This document shows, piece after piece, positions 61,101-64,000 of a stretch of DNA of 64,000 nt. Each line of letters starts with the position of its first letter. Position 1 is the stretch's first letter. Under the pieces are notes generated by a model. It was not told the origin of the DNA and ran no database searches. It saw only the letters and a list, made by a program, of their open reading frames with translations. This stretch comes from Corella eumyota. Its lineage: Eukaryota > Chordata > Ascidiacea > Phlebobranchia > Corellidae. Location of the stretch: NCBI GenBank assembly GCA_963082875.1, contig OY720100.1, forward strand, positions 3,410,001 through 3,474,000. Direction: 5' to 3'. The position numbers were made by a program, and so were the translations under genes.

Positions 61101-62711
61101 CAATACCACTTTACAATCTATTTATAATTCCCCTTTGACTTTGAATTATTTAAACAATTATATATAACTTTTAAATAATTAACTTATTATTTCTGTTTAA
61201 TTATATATATCATAATTATAATCTGTAGCAAGTATTCCATACTTAATATTATTAATATTTTCCTAAACACAAAAAATACTAAGACTACGAACTTATGAAT
61301 AGCTAAATGTTAAGCCCTTGAAAGGCTTATAATCAAAGTTTAGATAACTTCCGATTGAAATCGAGCCTTCCTATAGAAACTGACTTGTATCATTACTGAC
61401 TAAACAGATTGCTCAAACTCTTATCATAGTCTGCCAAATCACATCATGCAATTTTATGACAACACAAAGGTTTCAATCGAAACTTAGTTAAGGAATTTTT
61501 CCTCTTAAAAAACCCCCATTTTGTCATACCCTTTGGAAAGTCTATTAAAAGACTTATGGTTACTATGCAGTGTAGGCAAGAAATGCTTTGTAGGTGACAT
61601 AAATTATTCATAAAAATATATTTTTTATTTGATTTATTTTTTATTGATTTTGTCTCTTAAGGTGATTAAAGTTCATAGGCTTGCATAATATTATAAAGAT
61701 TAATTATAAGGAATATTGCTTTTATTAAATCACTATCAGCAATTTAACAGATTAAATTTAAACAAAAGTTCAATACTGTAAAATTGTTATAGTGTAATCA
61801 AAAATGTAATCACAAGTTTTTGTATTGACCTATACAACAAATATTAAATCAACATACCGATGATTTAATTTAAGAAAATAAGACTTAACATAAGGCCTTT
61901 AAGTTTAACCGAATAGTGCCACATTAAATTAATAATATTTAAATTGTTGACATAACCTATTTGCGTATATTAATGTAACCACTCCTAATAGTTCATGATA
62001 AACTCACAACAATAACACAATCCCATGTTTCATTTGCATAACATTTGAATGTTTACTTTACTAATTTAAATTTTAAGTACTGTAACTATGTCTACCAATT
62101 AGTTATTAATTGGTAATAACACAACATACATAATCATAAATAATAAAATTTTAATTTAAATAAATTAGGTCCTTATTTTATTTTGTTTTACCTATTATTC
62201 TGTTCACCAACGATTCTCCTTTAGATTTGTCTCTGCGTAAGTAGTTTGATGGAACTATTCCCATCTTTCCATTATTGTTTCTCACCTATTTTTATAAATA
62301 ATTTAAACGTTTAATTTCTACTTAAAAAAAATATCAAACAGCCTTTAAGTAAATTTAATTATACGCCAAATTATTAAAAAAACAATTAGACTCCAACATT
62401 TGATTTTTAAAAAGTAGCCTGTATATATAAATTATTTAAATAAATGTGTTTGTATAAATATAAATTATAGTGTTTTTAAACCTTGGAATATTTTAAATAA
62501 AAAAGTCTTCTAAAAATTCCATAAGTTTGTGTAATAGTTTCTTTATACTTGTTCTAAAAATGTAATAAAAAAATATTTTATTTACCTTCCACCAAGTAAA
62601 CTTAGCATCGAGAAGGGTAAGTTGCTCATTCTTTTTAATAGAAAGTTCTTCTGCATCCTTAGCAGTATAATCATATAACGCAATAATTACTTCATCATTT
62701 GAAAGTGCCAT
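55192..62711 (-). CDS. NCK: NCK adaptor protein (SH3-SH3-SH3-SH2), 5 coding exons, 403 aa
   Basis: Exons on the minus strand: 62711-62586, 62285-62192, 58059-57410, 56393-56256, 55395-55192, in phase with GT-AG introns; intron 2 is 4.1 kb. SH3-1 is at about residues 6-60 (ALYDYTAKDAEELSIKKNEQ, WWKVRN, GIVPSNYL), SH3-2 at 127-183 (YVSKFNYEALKEDELTLVK, GDGWWFG, GWFPSNYV) and SH3-3 at 205-262 (TLYAFNSENFEELIFEQDE, DPEWWMARN, GLVPKNYV). The SH2 domain runs from about 305 to the end (WFFGMITRNEAERTLNERG, GEYLVRGSETS, HFKV, FESLDLLLDHYKRAPI), with the phosphotyrosine-binding Arg in YLVRGSE. NCK links tyrosine-phosphorylated receptors to WASP, PAK and other actin regulators in the cytoplasm. One gene here corresponds to vertebrate NCK1 and NCK2. 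The first linker is longer than in human and is rich in Gly, Pro and Ser. Confidence 0.97.
55468..55714 (+). mobile_element. tRNA-derived SINE, 5' truncated (copy 7)
   Basis: In NCK intron 4, antisense to the gene. Starts within the head (TTCACTACATGAGG), keeps box B GTGTTCGATTCTC, CTGTAGCGCACTTAAG, CAATACTTAATCAGCAGC, ATAATATCCCAAACTGC, GAGACTGGTTCGGGGTAACT and TCCCACATCGAGGATAAATA. Confidence 0.8.
56394..57409. other. NCK intron 3
   Basis: About 1.0 kb of AT-rich intron between the SH3-3 exon and the SH2 exon. No repeat or coding content recognised. Confidence 0.6.
58060..62191. other. NCK intron 2, 4.1 kb
   Basis: The largest intron in the window, splitting the first SH3 linker. It is AT-rich overall. 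It contains a GC-richer 81-codon minus-strand frame (58808-59053), a 93-codon plus-strand frame without merit (59415-59696), and a GC-richer patch at 60,180-60,260 with a GTTAA dyad. Its size makes it a candidate for enhancers or an internal promoter. Confidence 0.5.
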
Positions 62712-63335
62712 TTTTTGTCCTATGTGATTTTTAAAGCAATTTTACATGACTTAAGCAAAACACAGCTTTTAAAAAAAAATTTCATTTATTTATTTATAAA
62801 AATATATAAATTAAACCTAAGCATTTCTAGTTTCTTATAAATATATATCATTATCTTTTTGTGGTATAGTAAAACTATTCTTTTAGATTATTCTTTTTAA
62901 TAAAATTTGCATGCTAAAGCATTATTATGCTCTATATGTTATTAAACTATGTTTTTTTATTTAAAAAAAGTCCCTTTCATGTTACATAAAGAAATTATTT
63001 ATGAATGAAGCTTTCTTTATTTGAATACAATACCACAACTTTCTAGATTTATAAAAACAATGTCATAATAAATAGTAAACTGCTCAAACACCCTTGTATT
63101 AAATTTTAAATGCCTCAAAAAAACTAGCACATAGTTAATGTAATGCTTTTCTACACATTTTTCTAAATTACATTTATTTAAAGCAAAAAATTACTTTTAT
63201 AGACACTAAAATTATTGCAGTACATAGCAATTAAAAAGTATTTAAAAACATAGCAACAACAAATAAGTGCTTGGGTTTGTTAAAAAAGTATTTGTTAAAT
63301 TTGTTGTCAGGTTTATAGTTCTTAGTAAGTTATTA

Positions 63336-63417
63336 TACTGTCAGACTGTTATTAGAGAGTTACTTATCAAACTGCAATAATCCAATTTAAAAAAATTTTA
63401 ATAACAGTCTGACAGTA
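63336..63417. repeat. Inverted repeat, 19-bp perfect arms, 44-bp spacer
   Basis: TACTGTCAGACTGTTATTA at 63336-63354 is the exact reverse complement of 63399-63417. The spacer is AT-rich. It may be a small foldback element or a hairpin-forming transcript; no target duplication is clear. Confidence 0.85.
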
Positions 63418-63477
63418 AGCTAGTTAAAAAACATAACACTCACAACTTATATCATTAAAAACTACAAATCTGGGAGT

Positions 63478-63618
63478 TCTATTAGCGTCGTCCGCCAAGT
63501 TTATAAAATGCGGAATGGCGGAATTTTTATAACCTTTCCCCTAATCTTCTCTTGTATATTCATACATTCCGCCCGTTCCGTGTTTATTTTAATACTATTC
63601 GCGGACGACGCTAATAGA
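63478..63618. mobile_element. Palindromic MITE-like element, 141 bp
   Basis: TCTATTAGCGTCGTCCGC at the left end (63478-63495) is matched exactly by GCGGACGACGCTAATAGA at 63601-63618. Interior parts also mirror each other loosely (GCGGAATGGCGGAA near the left, TTCCGCCCGTTCCG near the right), so the whole could fold into one hairpin. GC content at the ends is well above the surroundings. No target-site duplication is obvious and no transposase is encoded; the family is not identified. Confidence 0.7.
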
Positions 63619-63705
63619 GATCCTAAAATGTAGACATTTTTGACAGTTTATATAATTAGTGAAGTGTCTGATTGTCAAATGTCAAGTTAACACGTACTGA
63701 CTGAC

Positions 63706-63717
63706 TGACGTTGACGT
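63706..63717. promoter_or_regulatory. Paired TGACG (CRE/ATF-like) motifs
   Basis: TGACGTTGACGT, two TGACGT hexamers directly adjoining, follows a GACTGACTGAC run, about 1 kb upstream of the NCK start codon. Function is inferred from the motif only. Confidence 0.25.
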
Positions 63718-64000
63718 ACAACGTCTGAACGTAGTTGGTAGTGCGCACCAGATTTTTAAATATTCAGTTTAGGCCCACACTTTTCATGTTAATATATCAA
63801 CATTTTTAGCTTACAGCTTATTAAAAAAGTTGTCACATTAAGCACCGTATTACAGGTAACTGTAATCCTTTTTAAGAATAAAACAAACATATATTAAAGC
63901 TTACGTACACGCCAAAAAGTTCTTTTAAAATCCTGAACTTTTTCCAAGAACTAGGCCACCATAGAAATAAAACTATGCTCGTTCAAGCGTAATTTAAAGT

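Larger units (their letters stand above)
62712..64000. other. Upstream region of NCK
   Basis: Contains the likely 5' UTR exon(s) and promoter of NCK, a 19-bp perfect inverted repeat (63336-63417), a palindromic MITE-like element (63478-63618) and paired TGACGT motifs at about 63,706-63,717. No coding frame seen up to the window end. Confidence 0.5.

Overview
The window looks like an AT-rich genome of a small chordate, most likely an ascidian such as Ciona. The coding genes are compact and full of short GT-AG introns, the encoded proteins are close to vertebrate orthologues (FEZF, NCK, PRPF6, STKLD1, AMMECR1), and a tRNA-headed SINE recurs about every few kilobases. The species is inferred from gene style and repeats, not from a search.

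Layout. Positions 1-25,789 are one unbroken tandem satellite: about 83 head-to-tail copies of a unit of about 311 bp, with higher-order units of 7 to 10 monomers. It runs off the left edge. Its right edge is followed by one diverged monomer in inverted orientation, then a tRNA-like SINE fragment. From 26.8 kb the DNA becomes genic. In order these are: AMMECR1 (+, 5 exons, 26,804-27,950); STKLD1 (-, 16 exons, 29,190-35,398), a kinase plus armadillo-type repeat protein; an uncharacterised coiled-coil gene, possibly C6orf163-like (+, 5 exons, 37,451-39,620); PRPF6 (-, 18 exons, 39,734-47,844), a tri-snRNP splicing factor; FEZF (+, 5 coding exons, 50,973-53,733), a six-zinc-finger forebrain transcription factor; and NCK (-, 5 coding exons, 55,192-62,711), an SH3-SH3-SH3-SH2 adaptor. 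All six reading frames were assembled by hand from splice sites. Each splices in phase from ATG to stop, giving 250, 658, 325, 951, 408 and 403 residues.

The genes alternate strand along the window. STKLD1 and the coiled-coil gene are head-to-head across about 2 kb, and so are PRPF6 and FEZF across about 3.1 kb. AMMECR1/STKLD1, coiled-coil/PRPF6 and FEZF/NCK are tail-to-tail. The coiled-coil and PRPF6 stop codons are only 113 bp apart, so the 3' ends probably overlap. The genes belong to unrelated pathways, and no operon or shared system is evident.

Mobile DNA outside the satellite is non-autonomous: seven copies of one tRNA-derived SINE, a second tRNA-like fragment, and two or three palindromic MITE-like elements. 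I saw no reverse transcriptase, transposase or viral gene. The features most worth a second look are the satellite (every unit carries an E-box, CCAAT boxes and a forkhead-type site), the apparently intact kinase active site in STKLD1, and a CGTGCA-rich terminal-inverted-repeat element just upstream of STKLD1.
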